Assembly (NCBI RefSeq): GCF_001514205.1
Contig: NZ_KQ948765.1
Span: forward strand, 454,953-518,952
From: Streptomyces griseoruber
GTDB lineage: Bacteria; Actinomycetota; Actinomycetes; Streptomycetales; Streptomycetaceae
Length of the DNA stretch: 64,000 nucleotides
Direction of reading: 5' to 3'
Each line of letters opens with the position of its first letter. The stretch's first letter is position 1. Positions 25,186 through 33,847 of this stretch are shown piece by piece. The translations under genes were made by a program, and so were the position numbers. The notes beneath the pieces are model-generated. The model worked only from the letters and a program-made list of their open reading frames with translations. It searched no databases and was not told the origin of the DNA.

Positions 25186-26871
25186 GTGCGCCCCGGTCCC
25201 TACGAACGCCACCGCGAGCTGCTGCACGGCATGGTCCGCGCGCTCGCCGCCGGTGAGTGCCGGCGCCCCTTCACGGAGGCGACCGGCCAGGACGCGGCCG
25301 ACGCGGGCATGAGGTCGCCCCGCACCGCGGGCAAGGTGTTCCACTCGCTGCTGGGGCGGCCCTTCGAGCTGGGGCAGCCCGGCGAGGCCGGCCGGGTGCG
25401 CACGGAGTCCTCCCCGTACGGCGTCGGGCCGGCCGTCTCCTATCCGCGCTGCGAGCCCGCCGAGCTGGTCGCGGCGGCCGGGCGTGCGGCGGCCGACTGG
25501 CGGGCCGCGGGGCCGGGCCGGCGCGCGGGGCTCGCCGTGGAGATCCTGCGCCTGCTCAACACGCGCAGCCACGAACTGGCCCTGGCGGTGCACCACACGA
25601 CCGGCCAGACCCTCCCGGCCGCGTTCCGCGCCGCCGGACCGCGCGCCCAGGACCGGGCCCTGGAAGCGGTGGCCCGGGCCTTCGCCGAGTCCGAGCGCGT
25701 CCCGGCGGACCTGCGCTGGGAGAGCGCCGTACGGGGCGGTCGGCCGCGTGCGCTGCGGGGCACCTGCACCCTGGTGCCCCGAGGGGTGTCGCTGCTGGTC
25801 GGCTGCCCCGACTTCCCGCTCTGGAACGGCTGGCCGGGCCTGTTCGCGAGCCTGGTGACCGGCAACCCGGTGATCGTGGCCCCGCATCCGCGCGCGGTGC
25901 TGCCGCTGGCGATCACGGTGCGGGTCGCCCGGCAGGTGCTGGCGCAGGCCGGGCACTCCCCGGACCTGGTGACACTGGCGGTGGCGGAGCCGGAACGGCG
26001 GGTGCACCGGCGGCTGGCGACGGACCCGGCGGTGCGCATCGTCGACTTCACCGGCTCCGGGCGCTTCGCGGACTGGCTGGAGCGGCATGCCCGGCAGGCG
26101 GTGGTGTTCGCCGACCGGACGGGGCTGAACACCGTGCTCGTGGACTCCACCGACGACTACCGGGGGCTGGTGCGGGGGCTCGCCCTGGCCGCGTGTCTGT
26201 GCCAGGGCACGGTGCGCACCACCCCGCAGAACATCCTGGTCCCGGAGCGGGGCTTCGCCACCGACGAGGGGCACAGGACGCTGCGGGACCTCGGGGCCGA
26301 CCTCGGCGAGGCCGTGGACCGGCTGCTCGGGCATCCCGCCCGGGCGGCGCGGCTGCTGGGGGCGATCACCGGCGAGGAGGTGCGGGGCGCCCTGGCGGAG
26401 GCCGCGCGCTGCGGTCCGGTGCTGCACTCCTCCGGCGCCCTGGCCCACCCGGACCATCCGGGGGCCGAACTGCGCGGCCCGCTCCTGGTGCGGCTGAGCG
26501 CCGCGGACGAGCGGGTCTACACGCGCGAGTGGCCGGGGCCCGTCACCTTCCTGGTGGGCACCGGGTCGACCTCGCAGGGCCTGGACCTCCTGCGCCGCAC
26601 GGTGGGGCGGCACGGGGCGCGGTACGCCTCGGTGCACTCCACCGATCCGCTGGTGCTGGCGGCGGCCGAGACGGCGGCGCTGGACGCGGGGGTGCATCTG
26701 GTGGAGAACCTCGACGACCTGCCCGCCGACCCGTCCTCGGCGTTCGCCGACCTGCCGGGCTCGGGCGCCGACTTCATCACCGGACGGTTCCGGGTGGTGC
26801 GCTCGCGCCGGCACGCGCCGCCGCAGGTGCCGGCCCGCCTCGACGTCGCCGCCGAGCTGGTCGATGTATGA
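25186..26871 (+). CDS. paaN: PaaN-like phenylacetic acid degradation protein (aldehyde dehydrogenase fold)
   Basis: A 561-residue ALDH-superfamily protein. The family-typical GKVFHSLLGRPFELGQPGE and VSYPRCEPAELVAAA starts are followed by FPLWNGWPGLFASLVTGNPV (Rossmann), VDFTGSGRFADWLE, and CLCQGTVRTTPQNILVPE, where the catalytic Cys region has CQGTVRT instead of the NxGQxC of common ALDHs. This fits PaaN of actinobacteria, which is annotated with phenylacetate breakdown though its exact reaction is uncertain. The GTG at 25186 is chosen because it follows the hisC-like stop by 5 bases. It ends 6 bases from the convergent Lrp gene. Confidence 0.8.
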   Translation: MRPGPYERHRELLHGMVRALAAGECRRPFTEATGQDAADAGMRSPRTAGKVFHSLLGRPFELGQPGEAGRVRTESSPYGVGPAVSYPRCEPAELVAAAGRAAADWRAAGPGRRAGLAVEILRLLNTRSHELALAVHHTTGQTLPAAFRAAGPRAQDRALEAVARAFAESERVPADLRWESAVRGGRPRALRGTCTLVPRGVSLLVGCPDFPLWNGWPGLFASLVTGNPVIVAPHPRAVLPLAITVRVARQVLAQAGHSPDLVTLAVAEPERRVHRRLATDPAVRIVDFTGSGRFADWLERHARQAVVFADRTGLNTVLVDSTDDYRGLVRGLALAACLCQGTVRTTPQNILVPERGFATDEGHRTLRDLGADLGEAVDRLLGHPARAARLLGAITGEEVRGALAEAARCGPVLHSSGALAHPDHPGAELRGPLLVRLSAADERVYTREWPGPVTFLVGTGSTSQGLDLLRRTVGRHGARYASVHSTDPLVLAAAETAALDAGVHLVENLDDLPADPSSAFADLPGSGADFITGRFRVVRSRRHAPPQVPARLDVAAELVDV

Positions 26872-26877
26872 CCGGGT

Positions 26878-27378
26878 TCAGTCGGTCCAGGTGGCGCCGC
26901 GCCCGCGCACCTCGTCGAAGACCAGCCAGGTGCGGGTGGAGCGCACCCCGGGCACCGCGTGGATCCTCTCCAGGACCACCTTGCGCAGCGTCAGGTTGTC
27001 GGGGGCGCGCACCAGCACCAGGGCGTCGAAGTCGCCCGTGACCAGGGCGACATGCTCGACGAAGGGGATCGCGCGCAGTTCGCGGGAGATGTCCCGCCAG
27101 GCGTTCTGCTCGATGCTCATCGTGACGTAGGCACTCGTGCCGAGGCCGGCCCGCTGGGGGTTGAGCCGCGCGGTGAAGCCGGTGATGACGTCCTCGGCGA
27201 CGAGCCGGCCGATCCGGGTGTAGGCGTTGGCCCGGGAGATGTGCACCTGCTCGGCGAGCGCGCGGACCGAGATACGGCCGTCCTCCAGGAGGCGGCTCAG
27301 GATCTGCCGGTCGATGTCGTCGAGCGGGACGGCAGATCGTCCGGCCATCGACGCCGACGGCGAGGTTTCCTCGGACAC
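26878..27378 (-). CDS. Lrp/AsnC-family regulator (BkdR type)
   Basis: A 166-residue Lrp protein. The N-terminal helix-turn-helix is LDDIDRQILSRLLEDGRISV then ALAEQVHISRANAYTRIGRL; the C-terminal RAM domain includes FVEHVALVTGDFDALVLV, the effector-binding region. The GTG start has GGGAGG 5 bases before it. It is divergent from the E1alpha gene across 120 bases, the usual layout for BkdR, which senses amino acids or their oxo-acids and controls branched-chain oxo-acid dehydrogenase genes. It probably controls both flanking operons, whose promoters share sequence. Confidence 0.9.
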   Translation of the reverse strand: MSEETSPSASMAGRSAVPLDDIDRQILSRLLEDGRISVRALAEQVHISRANAYTRIGRLVAEDVITGFTARLNPQRAGLGTSAYVTMSIEQNAWRDISRELRAIPFVEHVALVTGDFDALVLVRAPDNLTLRKVVLERIHAVPGVRSTRTWLVFDEVRGRGATWTD

Positions 27379-27432
27379 ATTGTCCTCCCAGGCACTTCGA
27401 TCCGGCAGTTCATCGCCGGTTCAGCCGAGCTA

Positions 27433-27478
27433 TTGAACACATATTCCGCGATGTCCACCATTCTCCTGTCAAGTGTCC
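27433..27478 (+). promoter_or_regulatory. Promoter region of the 2-oxoacid dehydrogenase operon with shared motif
   Basis: TTGAAC at 27433, 17 bases, CACCAT, then CCTGTCAAGTGTCC at 27465. Spacing is identical to the site upstream of the aminotransferase operon, with GCC and ARC just before TTGARC also matching. It lies in the divergent space with the Lrp gene. Confidence 0.5.
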
Positions 27479-27498
27479 AGAGAAAGCGAGTGCCCTCC

Positions 27499-28620
27499 AT
27501 GTCCGTGAAGAGCCTCCGCCAGACGGTGCAGGGACTCCTGCCGTCGCTGACCCCGGTGCGGTTCGTGGCCGAGGACGGCGCCCCCGTGGCCGGACCGCCG
27601 GCCGGCTACACCGAGCCGCCGGTCGGGACCCTGCGCGAGGCCTACCGGCGGATGGTCCTGGGCCGCCGGTTCGACACCCAGGCGACCGCGCTGACCAAGC
27701 AGGGCCGCCTCGCCGTCTATCCGTCCAGCCGCGGCCAGGAGGCCTGCCAGGTCGGCGCGGTGCTCGCGCTGCGCCCGGACGACTGGCTGTTCCCGACCTA
27801 CCGCGACTCGGTCGCCCTGGTGACCCGCGGCATCGACCCGGTCGAGGTGCTGACCCTGCTGCGCGGCGACTGGCACTGCGGCTACGACCCCGCCGCCACG
27901 CGGGTCGCCCCGCAGTGCACCCCGCTGGCCACCCAGGTGCTGCACGCGACCGGCATGGCGGAGTCCCTGCGCCGCAAGGGCGCGGACGGGGTGGCGATGG
28001 CGCTGATCGGCGACGGCGCCACCAGTGAGGGCGACTTCCACGAGGCGCTGAACTTCGCCGCCGTGTTCCGCGCGCCGGTCGTGTTCTTCGTGCAGAACAA
28101 CCAGTACGCGATCTCGGTGCCGCTGGCCCGGCAGACCGCGGCGCCCGCGCTGGCGTACAAGGGCATCGGCCACGGGGTGCGCTCCGAGCAGGTCGACGGC
28201 AACGACGCGGTCGCGGTGCTGGCGGTGCTGGCCTCGGCCGTCGCGCACGCCCGCGCCGGACACGGCCCCGTCCTCGTCGAGGCGCACACCTACCGCATGG
28301 ACGCGCACACCAACGCCGACGACGCCACCCGCTACCGGCGGGACGAGGAGGTCGAGCGGTGGCGGGCCGCCGACCCGGTCGAGCGGCTGGAGACGTATCT
28401 GCGCTCGCGCGGCGCGCTCACCGACGCCGACACGGCGGCCCTGCGGGAGGAGGCCGAGGAGCTGGCGGCGGCGCTGCGCGCGGGCATGAACGCGGACTCC
28501 GTGCTCGACCCGCTGGAGCTGTTCGACCACGTCTACGCCGAACCCACCCCGCAACTGCGCGAGCAGCGAGACCGTTTGGCGGCCGAGCTCGCCGCAGCCA
28601 CCCAGGCCCAGGAGGACTGA
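27499..28620 (+). CDS. 2-oxoacid dehydrogenase E1 component, alpha subunit
   Basis: A 373-residue E1alpha. The TPP-binding motif GDGATSEGDFHEALNFAA is near residues 171-188 and ends in VQNNQYAIS; PSSRGQEACQVGA and PTYRDSVALVTRG are substrate-channel regions, and YRMDAHTNADDATRYR carries the phosphorylation-loop region. It decarboxylates a 2-oxo acid and passes the acyl group to the E2 lipoyl arm. Sequence style fits the branched-chain (Bkd) or PdhA-type alpha subunits of actinobacteria. The ATG at 27499 lies downstream of AAAGCGAG, a weak ribosome-binding site. Confidence 0.85.
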   Translation: MSVKSLRQTVQGLLPSLTPVRFVAEDGAPVAGPPAGYTEPPVGTLREAYRRMVLGRRFDTQATALTKQGRLAVYPSSRGQEACQVGAVLALRPDDWLFPTYRDSVALVTRGIDPVEVLTLLRGDWHCGYDPAATRVAPQCTPLATQVLHATGMAESLRRKGADGVAMALIGDGATSEGDFHEALNFAAVFRAPVVFFVQNNQYAISVPLARQTAAPALAYKGIGHGVRSEQVDGNDAVAVLAVLASAVAHARAGHGPVLVEAHTYRMDAHTNADDATRYRRDEEVERWRAADPVERLETYLRSRGALTDADTAALREEAEELAAALRAGMNADSVLDPLELFDHVYAEPTPQLREQRDRLAAELAAATQAQED

Positions 28621-28625
28621 CGACC

Positions 28626-29645
28626 ATGGCCAAGGTCACGATGGCGCAGGCGCTCAACACCGCCCTGCGCGACGCGCTCGGCGAGGACGAACGGGTCCTC
28701 GTCTTCGGGGAGGACGTCGGCGCGCTCGGCGGGGTCTTCCGCATCACCGACGGGCTGACCCGCGACTTCGGCGAGGAGCGCTGCTTCGACACCCCGCTCG
28801 CGGAGGCCGGCATCGTCGGGCTGGCGGTCGGCATGGCGATGGGCGGGTTCCGGCCTGTGGTGGAGATGCAGTTCGACGCCTTCGCGTACCCGGCGTTCGA
28901 GCAGATCGCCTCGCACGTCGCCAAGACCCGCAACCGCACCCGGGGCCGGATCGGTCTGCCGATGGTGATCCGCATCCCGTACGCGGGCGGGATCGGCGGG
29001 GTGGAGCACCACTGCGACTCCAGCGAGGCGTACTACGCGCACACACCGGGCCTGAAGGTGGTCACCCCGGCCACCGCCGAGGACGCCTACTGGCTGCTGC
29101 GGGACGCGATCGCCGACCCCGATCCGGTGGTCTTCCTGGAGCCGAAGAAGCTGTACTGGTCGCGCGAGGAGGCCGCTCTGGAGACACGCGGGGCGCCGCC
29201 GTTCGGGCGGGCGGCGGTCCGGCGGGCGGGCCGGGACGCCACCCTCGTCGCCTACGGCCCGTCGGTCCCGGTGGCGCTGGCCGCGGCGGAGGCCGCCGCC
29301 GAGGAGGGCATCGAACTGGAGGTCGTGGACCTGCGGACGCTGGTGCCCTTCGACGACGGGACCGTCGTGGAGTCGGTGCGCCGGACCGGGCGCTGTGTGG
29401 TCGTCCAGGAGGCCCAGGGCTTCGCCGGGGTCGGCGCGGAGATCGCCGCTCGCGTGCAGGAGCGCTGCTTCCACTCGCTGGCCGCGCCCGTGCTGCGGGT
29501 GACCGGCTTCGACATCCCGTACCCGCCGCCGAAGCTGGAGCACGCGCATCTGCCCGGCGTCGACCGGATCCTGGACGCGGTCGACCGCCTCCAGTTCACC
29601 GACGAGCCCGACACCCTGCACCTGCCCAAGGGGGTGGCCGCATGA
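28626..29645 (+). CDS. 2-oxoacid dehydrogenase E1 component, beta subunit
   Basis: A 339-residue transketolase-like beta subunit. MAQALNTALRDALGEDERVL and FGEDVGALGGVF are the N-terminal signature, MQFDAFAYPAFEQIASHVAK the TPP-activating region, and EVVDLRTLVPFD the start of the C-terminal transketolase domain. It completes the E1 active site with the alpha subunit encoded 5 bases upstream. The stop overlaps the E2 start (ATGA), so all three subunits are translationally linked. Confidence 0.9.
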   Translation: MAKVTMAQALNTALRDALGEDERVLVFGEDVGALGGVFRITDGLTRDFGEERCFDTPLAEAGIVGLAVGMAMGGFRPVVEMQFDAFAYPAFEQIASHVAKTRNRTRGRIGLPMVIRIPYAGGIGGVEHHCDSSEAYYAHTPGLKVVTPATAEDAYWLLRDAIADPDPVVFLEPKKLYWSREEAALETRGAPPFGRAAVRRAGRDATLVAYGPSVPVALAAAEAAAEEGIELEVVDLRTLVPFDDGTVVESVRRTGRCVVVQEAQGFAGVGAEIAARVQERCFHSLAAPVLRVTGFDIPYPPPKLEHAHLPGVDRILDAVDRLQFTDEPDTLHLPKGVAA

Positions 29646-30931
29646 CCGCCGTGACACTGAACGAACAGCTGTTCAGGCTGCCCGACCTCGGCGAGGGGCT
29701 GACCGAGGCGGAGATCGTCGAGTGGAAGGTGTCCGTCGGCGACACCGTCACGATCGACCAGGTCGTGGTCGAGGTGGAGACCGCCAAGGCCGCCGTCGAG
29801 GTACCGGTGCCGTACGCCGGGACGGTGCTGCGTCTGCACGCCGAGGCGGGGACGGCCCTGGCGGTGGGGGCGGCGCTGATCACGGTGGGCCCCGCGGCAC
29901 CCGCCCCGGGCGAGTCCGCCGCCGAGCGCCACCGCGAGGAGGAGCGGGCCGGATCCGGCAACGTGCTGATCGGTTACGGCACCGGACACGACCCGGCCCC
30001 ACGCCGTCGCCGCCGCCGTACCGGCTCTACGGCGAACAGCGCGCCGGTGACCCGTCCGGCACCCCCGATCGAGCCGCACGCCCCCCGCGTCATCTCCCCT
30101 CTGGTGCGCAAGCTCGCCCGGGACCACGGCATCGACGTCACCGCGCTGGTGCCGTCCGGCCCCGCCGGGGTCGTCCTGCGGCGGGACGTGGAACAGGCCG
30201 TCGCCCGCAACGCGGTCACGCCGGTGCCGTCCCCCGAAGGCCCCACCCGCATCCCGCTCCGGGGCGTGCGCAGAGCCGTCGCCGACAAGCTCTCCCGCAG
30301 CCGCACCGAGATCCCCGACGCCACCACCTGGGTCGACGTAGACGCGACCGGGCTGCTCCAGGCCAAGAAGGCGCTGGAGGCCGCCGAACCCGGCCGCCGG
30401 GTGGGCCTGTTGGCCCTGCTGGCCCGGATCTGTGTCGCCGGTCTGCGCCGCCACCCGGAACTCAACTCGGCGGTGGACACCGAGCGTCGGGAGATCTTGC
30501 GGTACGACGAGGTGCACCTGGGCTTCGCCGCGCAGACCGACCGCGGCCTGGTCGTCCCCGTCGTCCGCGACGCCCACCGGCTGACGACGGTCCGACTGGC
30601 GCAGGAACTGGCCCGGTTGACCGAGCTGGCCCGGACCGGGGACCTGCCGCCCGACCGGCTGACCGGGGGCACCTTCACCCTCAACAACTACGGCGTGTTC
30701 GGCGTCGACGGCTCCACGCCGATCATCAACCACCCCGAGGCGGCGCTCCTCGGTGTGGGCCGGATCGTCGACAAACCCTGGGTGGTGGACGGCGAGTTGA
30801 CCGTCCGCAAGGTCACCCAGCTCTCGCTCAGCTTCGACCACCGGGTCTGCGACGGCGGCACCGCCGGCGGCTTCCTGCGGTTCGTGGCCGACTGCGTGGA
30901 ACGCCCGGCGATCCTGCTCGCCGACGTCTGA
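29642..30931 (+). CDS. 2-oxoacid dehydrogenase E2 acyltransferase
   Basis: A 429-residue E2. The lipoyl domain (residues 9-85) has its lysine at 49 in ETAKAAVEV. An Arg/Pro-rich linker leads to a peripheral-subunit-binding domain (VISPLVRKLARDHGIDVTAL), and the catalytic core ends with DHRVCDGG, the HxxxDG active-site motif. It transfers the acyl group to CoA. No E3 (lipoamide dehydrogenase) gene is in the window, so the complex must borrow one. The first three genes make a standard Bkd-type complex; the thiolase and hydratase that follow suggest its acyl-CoA goes straight into beta-oxidation. Confidence 0.9.
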   Translation: MTAVTLNEQLFRLPDLGEGLTEAEIVEWKVSVGDTVTIDQVVVEVETAKAAVEVPVPYAGTVLRLHAEAGTALAVGAALITVGPAAPAPGESAAERHREEERAGSGNVLIGYGTGHDPAPRRRRRRTGSTANSAPVTRPAPPIEPHAPRVISPLVRKLARDHGIDVTALVPSGPAGVVLRRDVEQAVARNAVTPVPSPEGPTRIPLRGVRRAVADKLSRSRTEIPDATTWVDVDATGLLQAKKALEAAEPGRRVGLLALLARICVAGLRRHPELNSAVDTERREILRYDEVHLGFAAQTDRGLVVPVVRDAHRLTTVRLAQELARLTELARTGDLPPDRLTGGTFTLNNYGVFGVDGSTPIINHPEAALLGVGRIVDKPWVVDGELTVRKVTQLSLSFDHRVCDGGTAGGFLRFVADCVERPAILLADV

Positions 30932-30996
30932 CACCCGGCTTCCACGGAGCTTCCCTGCCCTCCCGACCAGCATTCGCGACCATGAGGAGAACGCCG

Positions 30997-32178
30997 ATGT
31001 CCGCCGAGGTGTATCTGATCGACGGGGCCCGTACCCCGCAGGGCCGCTACGGCGGTGCGCTGGCCTCCGTACGCCCCGACGACCTGGCCGCTCTCGTCGT
31101 CGGCGAGGCCGTGCGGCGGGCCGGGATCCCCGGCGAGGCCGTGGACGAGGTGGTCCTCGGTGCGGCGAACCAGGCCGGTGAGGACAACCGGGACGTGGCC
31201 CGGACGGCCGCCCTGCTGGCCGGGCTGCCGCACACCGTGCCCGGGTACACCGTGAACCGGCTGTGCGCGTCCGGACTCACGGCCGTCGCCTCGGCCGCGC
31301 AGGCCGTCCGGGCCGGTGAGGCGGAGCTGGTGGTGGCGGGCGGGGTCGAGTCGATGACCCGGGCGCCCTGGGTCATGGCCAAGCCGGGCACCCCCTGGGC
31401 TCGGCCGGGCGAGGTCCACGACACCTCGCTGGGCTGGCGGTTCACCAACCCCCGTTTCCCCGCCACGACCACGCTGTCGATGGGCGAGACCGCGGAAGAG
31501 GTCGCCGCCCTGGACGGCATCACCCGGCTGGAGGCGGACTCCTTCGCACTGCGCAGCCACCGGCGCGCGGTGGCCGCGCGGACGGCGGGCCGGTTCACTG
31601 CGGAGATCGTCCCGGTGCCGGTGGCGGACGGGGAGGTGACCGAGGACGAGGGGCCGCGCCCGACGACCACCCTGGAGAGGCTGGGCGCACTGCGCCCGGT
31701 CTTCCGCGCGGGCGGCATCGTCACCGCGGGCAACTCCTCGCCCCTGTCCGACGGAGCCGCCGCCCTGGTGGTGGCGAGCGCGGCGGCGGTTCAGCGGTAC
31801 GGACTCACGCCCCGGGCCCGGGTGGTCACCGCCGCCTCCGCCGGGGTGGAGCCGCACCTCATGGGGCTCGGTCCGGTTCCGGCCACCGCCCTGGCGCTGG
31901 AGCGGGCCGGCTGGACGGCGGACGACCTCGACGCGATCGAGCTGAACGAGGCCTTCGCCGCCCAGGTCCTGGCGGTCGTACGGCGGCTGAAGCTGGACCC
32001 GGACCTGGTCAACGCCGACGGCGGCGCCCTCGCCCTCGGCCATCCCCTGGGCTGCTCGGGCACCCGCATCCTGCTGACCCTGCTGGGCCGGCTGGAACGG
32101 GAGGGCGGCCGGCGGGGCCTGGCGACCCTGTGCGTCGGGGTGGGCCAGGGCGTGGCGATGCTCGTGGAGCGCGTATGA
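30997..32178 (+). CDS. Acetyl-CoA acyltransferase (thiolase)
   Basis: A 393-residue thiolase. The nucleophile is Cys90 in NRLCASGLTAV; ELNEAFAAQVL, GGALALGHPLGCSGTR (His) and the final CVGVGQGVAM (second Cys) complete the active site. Insert residues after AGGVESMTRAPW fit degradative thiolases such as PaaJ/PcaF. It would cleave 3-oxoacyl-CoA to acetyl-CoA and a shorter acyl-CoA. GAGGAG lies 6 bases before the ATG. It follows the E2 gene by 65 bases, probably in the same transcript. The stop overlaps the next start (ATGA). Confidence 0.85.
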   Translation: MSAEVYLIDGARTPQGRYGGALASVRPDDLAALVVGEAVRRAGIPGEAVDEVVLGAANQAGEDNRDVARTAALLAGLPHTVPGYTVNRLCASGLTAVASAAQAVRAGEAELVVAGGVESMTRAPWVMAKPGTPWARPGEVHDTSLGWRFTNPRFPATTTLSMGETAEEVAALDGITRLEADSFALRSHRRAVAARTAGRFTAEIVPVPVADGEVTEDEGPRPTTTLERLGALRPVFRAGGIVTAGNSSPLSDGAAALVVASAAAVQRYGLTPRARVVTAASAGVEPHLMGLGPVPATALALERAGWTADDLDAIELNEAFAAQVLAVVRRLKLDPDLVNADGGALALGHPLGCSGTRILLTLLGRLEREGGRRGLATLCVGVGQGVAMLVERV

Positions 32179-32936
32179 GCAGGCGGGAGGACGCGGCGTA
32201 CGACACGCTGGTGGTCGAGGAGCGGGCCGACCGGATGGTGGTCACCCTGTGCCGGCCGGACGCCCGCAACGCCATCAGCGGCCGGATGATCGCCGAACTG
32301 CACCGGGTGTGCGAGGAGTTGGAGCGCACGCCGAGGCTGCTGCTGCTCACCGGGCACGGCGGGGTGTTCGCCGGCGGCGCCGACATCGCGGAGCTGCGGC
32401 GGCGCGGCCGGGACGAGGCGCTCCAGGGCATCAACAGCCGGCTGTTCGAGCGGGTGCGCCGGCTGCCCCTGCCGACCGTGGCGGCCGTGCCGGGCTGGGC
32501 GCTGGGCGGCGGCGCCGAGCTGGCGTACGCCTGCGACCTCAGGATCGCCGGTCCGGACGCGGTGTTCGGCAACCCCGAACCGGGCCTCGGCATCCTCGCC
32601 GCCGCCGGGGCGTGCTGGCGGCTGCGTGAGCTGGTCGGCGAGTCGGTGGCCAAGCAGGTGCTGCTCGCCGGCCGCACCCTCGACGCGCGGGCGGCGCTCG
32701 GCTGCGGGCTGGTGCTGGACGTCGTACCGGCGGACCGGCTGCTCGAGGAGGCGCATGCGCTGCTCGACCGGATGGCGCGTTCCTCGGCGCTCGCGCTGCG
32801 GCTCACCAAGCTCGTGACCGACGCCTCGGGGGCACATCCCGTGGCCGACGACCTGGCGCAGGCCGTCCTGTTCGAAAGTCCCGGCAAGCAGGAGCGCATG
32901 ACGCGGTTCCTGGAGAAGAAGGGAGGCCGGGCATGA
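32175..32936 (+). CDS. Enoyl-CoA hydratase/isomerase
   Basis: A 253-residue crotonase-fold protein. The oxyanion hole segments FAGGADIAEL and GWALGGGAELAYACDLRIA, and FGNPEPGLGILAAAGACWRL with its catalytic glutamate, are all present. The usual PEVGLG has become NPEPGLG, and the GG of PGAGG has become AA, so the substrate or reaction may differ slightly. It overlaps both neighbours by ATGA, so thiolase, hydratase and dehydrogenase are made together. Confidence 0.85.
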   Translation: MSRREDAAYDTLVVEERADRMVVTLCRPDARNAISGRMIAELHRVCEELERTPRLLLLTGHGGVFAGGADIAELRRRGRDEALQGINSRLFERVRRLPLPTVAAVPGWALGGGAELAYACDLRIAGPDAVFGNPEPGLGILAAAGACWRLRELVGESVAKQVLLAGRTLDARAALGCGLVLDVVPADRLLEEAHALLDRMARSSALALRLTKLVTDASGAHPVADDLAQAVLFESPGKQERMTRFLEKKGGRA

Positions 32937-33796
32937 CCTCGGCTCCGACTGCGCCCCCGGTGGTGGGGGTGATCGGCGGCGGCCGGATGGGCGCCGGTGT
33001 CGCGCAGTCCTTCGCGGCCGCCGGTTCCCGTGTGGTCGTCGTGGAACGCGACGGCGGCGCGGCGGCCGCCGCGCTGGAGCGGATCGCTCGGGGCCTCGGG
33101 AAGGCGGCCGAGCGCGGGGCGCCCGCCGTCGCACCGGATCTCGGCGTGCCGGACCGGGTCACGGTGGTGTCCGCGATCGCGGGACTGCCCCGCGACTGCG
33201 ATCTGGTCGTCGAGGCGGTCCCCGAGGACGCCGCCCTCAAGGCGGAGGTGCTCGCCGCCGCCGAGCAGGTGGTGACCGACGGGTGTGTGCTGGCCAGCAA
33301 CACCAGCTCGCTGTCGGTCACCGAGCTCGCGGCGGTCCTGAAGCACCCCGGGCGTTTTCTCGGGATGCACTTCTTCAACCCCGTGCCCGTGTCCGCCCTC
33401 GTCGAACTGGTCCTCGCGCCCGCCACCGGCGCGACCGCCCTCGGCGCGGCGATCCGCTGGACGCACGCCCTCGGCAAACAGGACGTCGTGGTGCGGGACT
33501 CCCCCGGGTTCGCCAGCAGCCGGCTCGGGCTCGCCCTCGGTCTGGAGGCGATCCGCATGGTCGAGGAGGGCGTCGCCGACCCGGAGGCCATCGACACGGC
33601 CATGCGCCTCGGCTACCGGCACCCGCTGGGGCCGCTGCGCCTGACCGACATGGTGGGCCTCGACGTACGGCTCGCCATCGCCGAGCACCTGCACGCCACG
33701 CTCGGCGAACGGTTCGCACCGCCGCGGCTGCTGCGCGACAAGGTCGCCCGCGGCGAACTCGGCCGCAAGAGCGGCCAGGGCTTCCATCGCTGGTGA
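32933..33796 (+). CDS. 3-hydroxyacyl-CoA dehydrogenase
   Basis: A 287-residue NAD-dependent dehydrogenase. The Rossmann motif is VVGVIGGGRMGAGVAQSFA, catalytic residues lie in ASNTSSLSVTELA and the MHFFNPVPVSALVEL segment (His and Asn), and the C-terminal domain has DSPGFASSRLG and LGYRHPLGPLRLTDMVGLD. It oxidises the hydrated acyl-CoA made by the preceding enzyme. It closes the operon, giving a dehydrogenase/hydratase/thiolase set with no acyl-CoA dehydrogenase. Confidence 0.9.
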   Translation: MTSAPTAPPVVGVIGGGRMGAGVAQSFAAAGSRVVVVERDGGAAAAALERIARGLGKAAERGAPAVAPDLGVPDRVTVVSAIAGLPRDCDLVVEAVPEDAALKAEVLAAAEQVVTDGCVLASNTSSLSVTELAAVLKHPGRFLGMHFFNPVPVSALVELVLAPATGATALGAAIRWTHALGKQDVVVRDSPGFASSRLGLALGLEAIRMVEEGVADPEAIDTAMRLGYRHPLGPLRLTDMVGLDVRLAIAEHLHATLGERFAPPRLLRDKVARGELGRKSGQGFHRW

Positions 33797-33812
33797 CCGC
33801 GGAGGAGCCCCT

Positions 33813-33827
33813 GCTCGGCGGCCGAGC
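33813..33827. terminator. Short hairpin after the beta-oxidation operon
   Basis: GCTCGG-CGG-CCGAGC, a 6-bp GC stem 16 bases after the dehydrogenase stop and before the convergent HEAT-repeat gene. No T-run. Confidence 0.35.
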
Positions 33828-33847
33828 CCCTCGGCACCGATCGCGTG

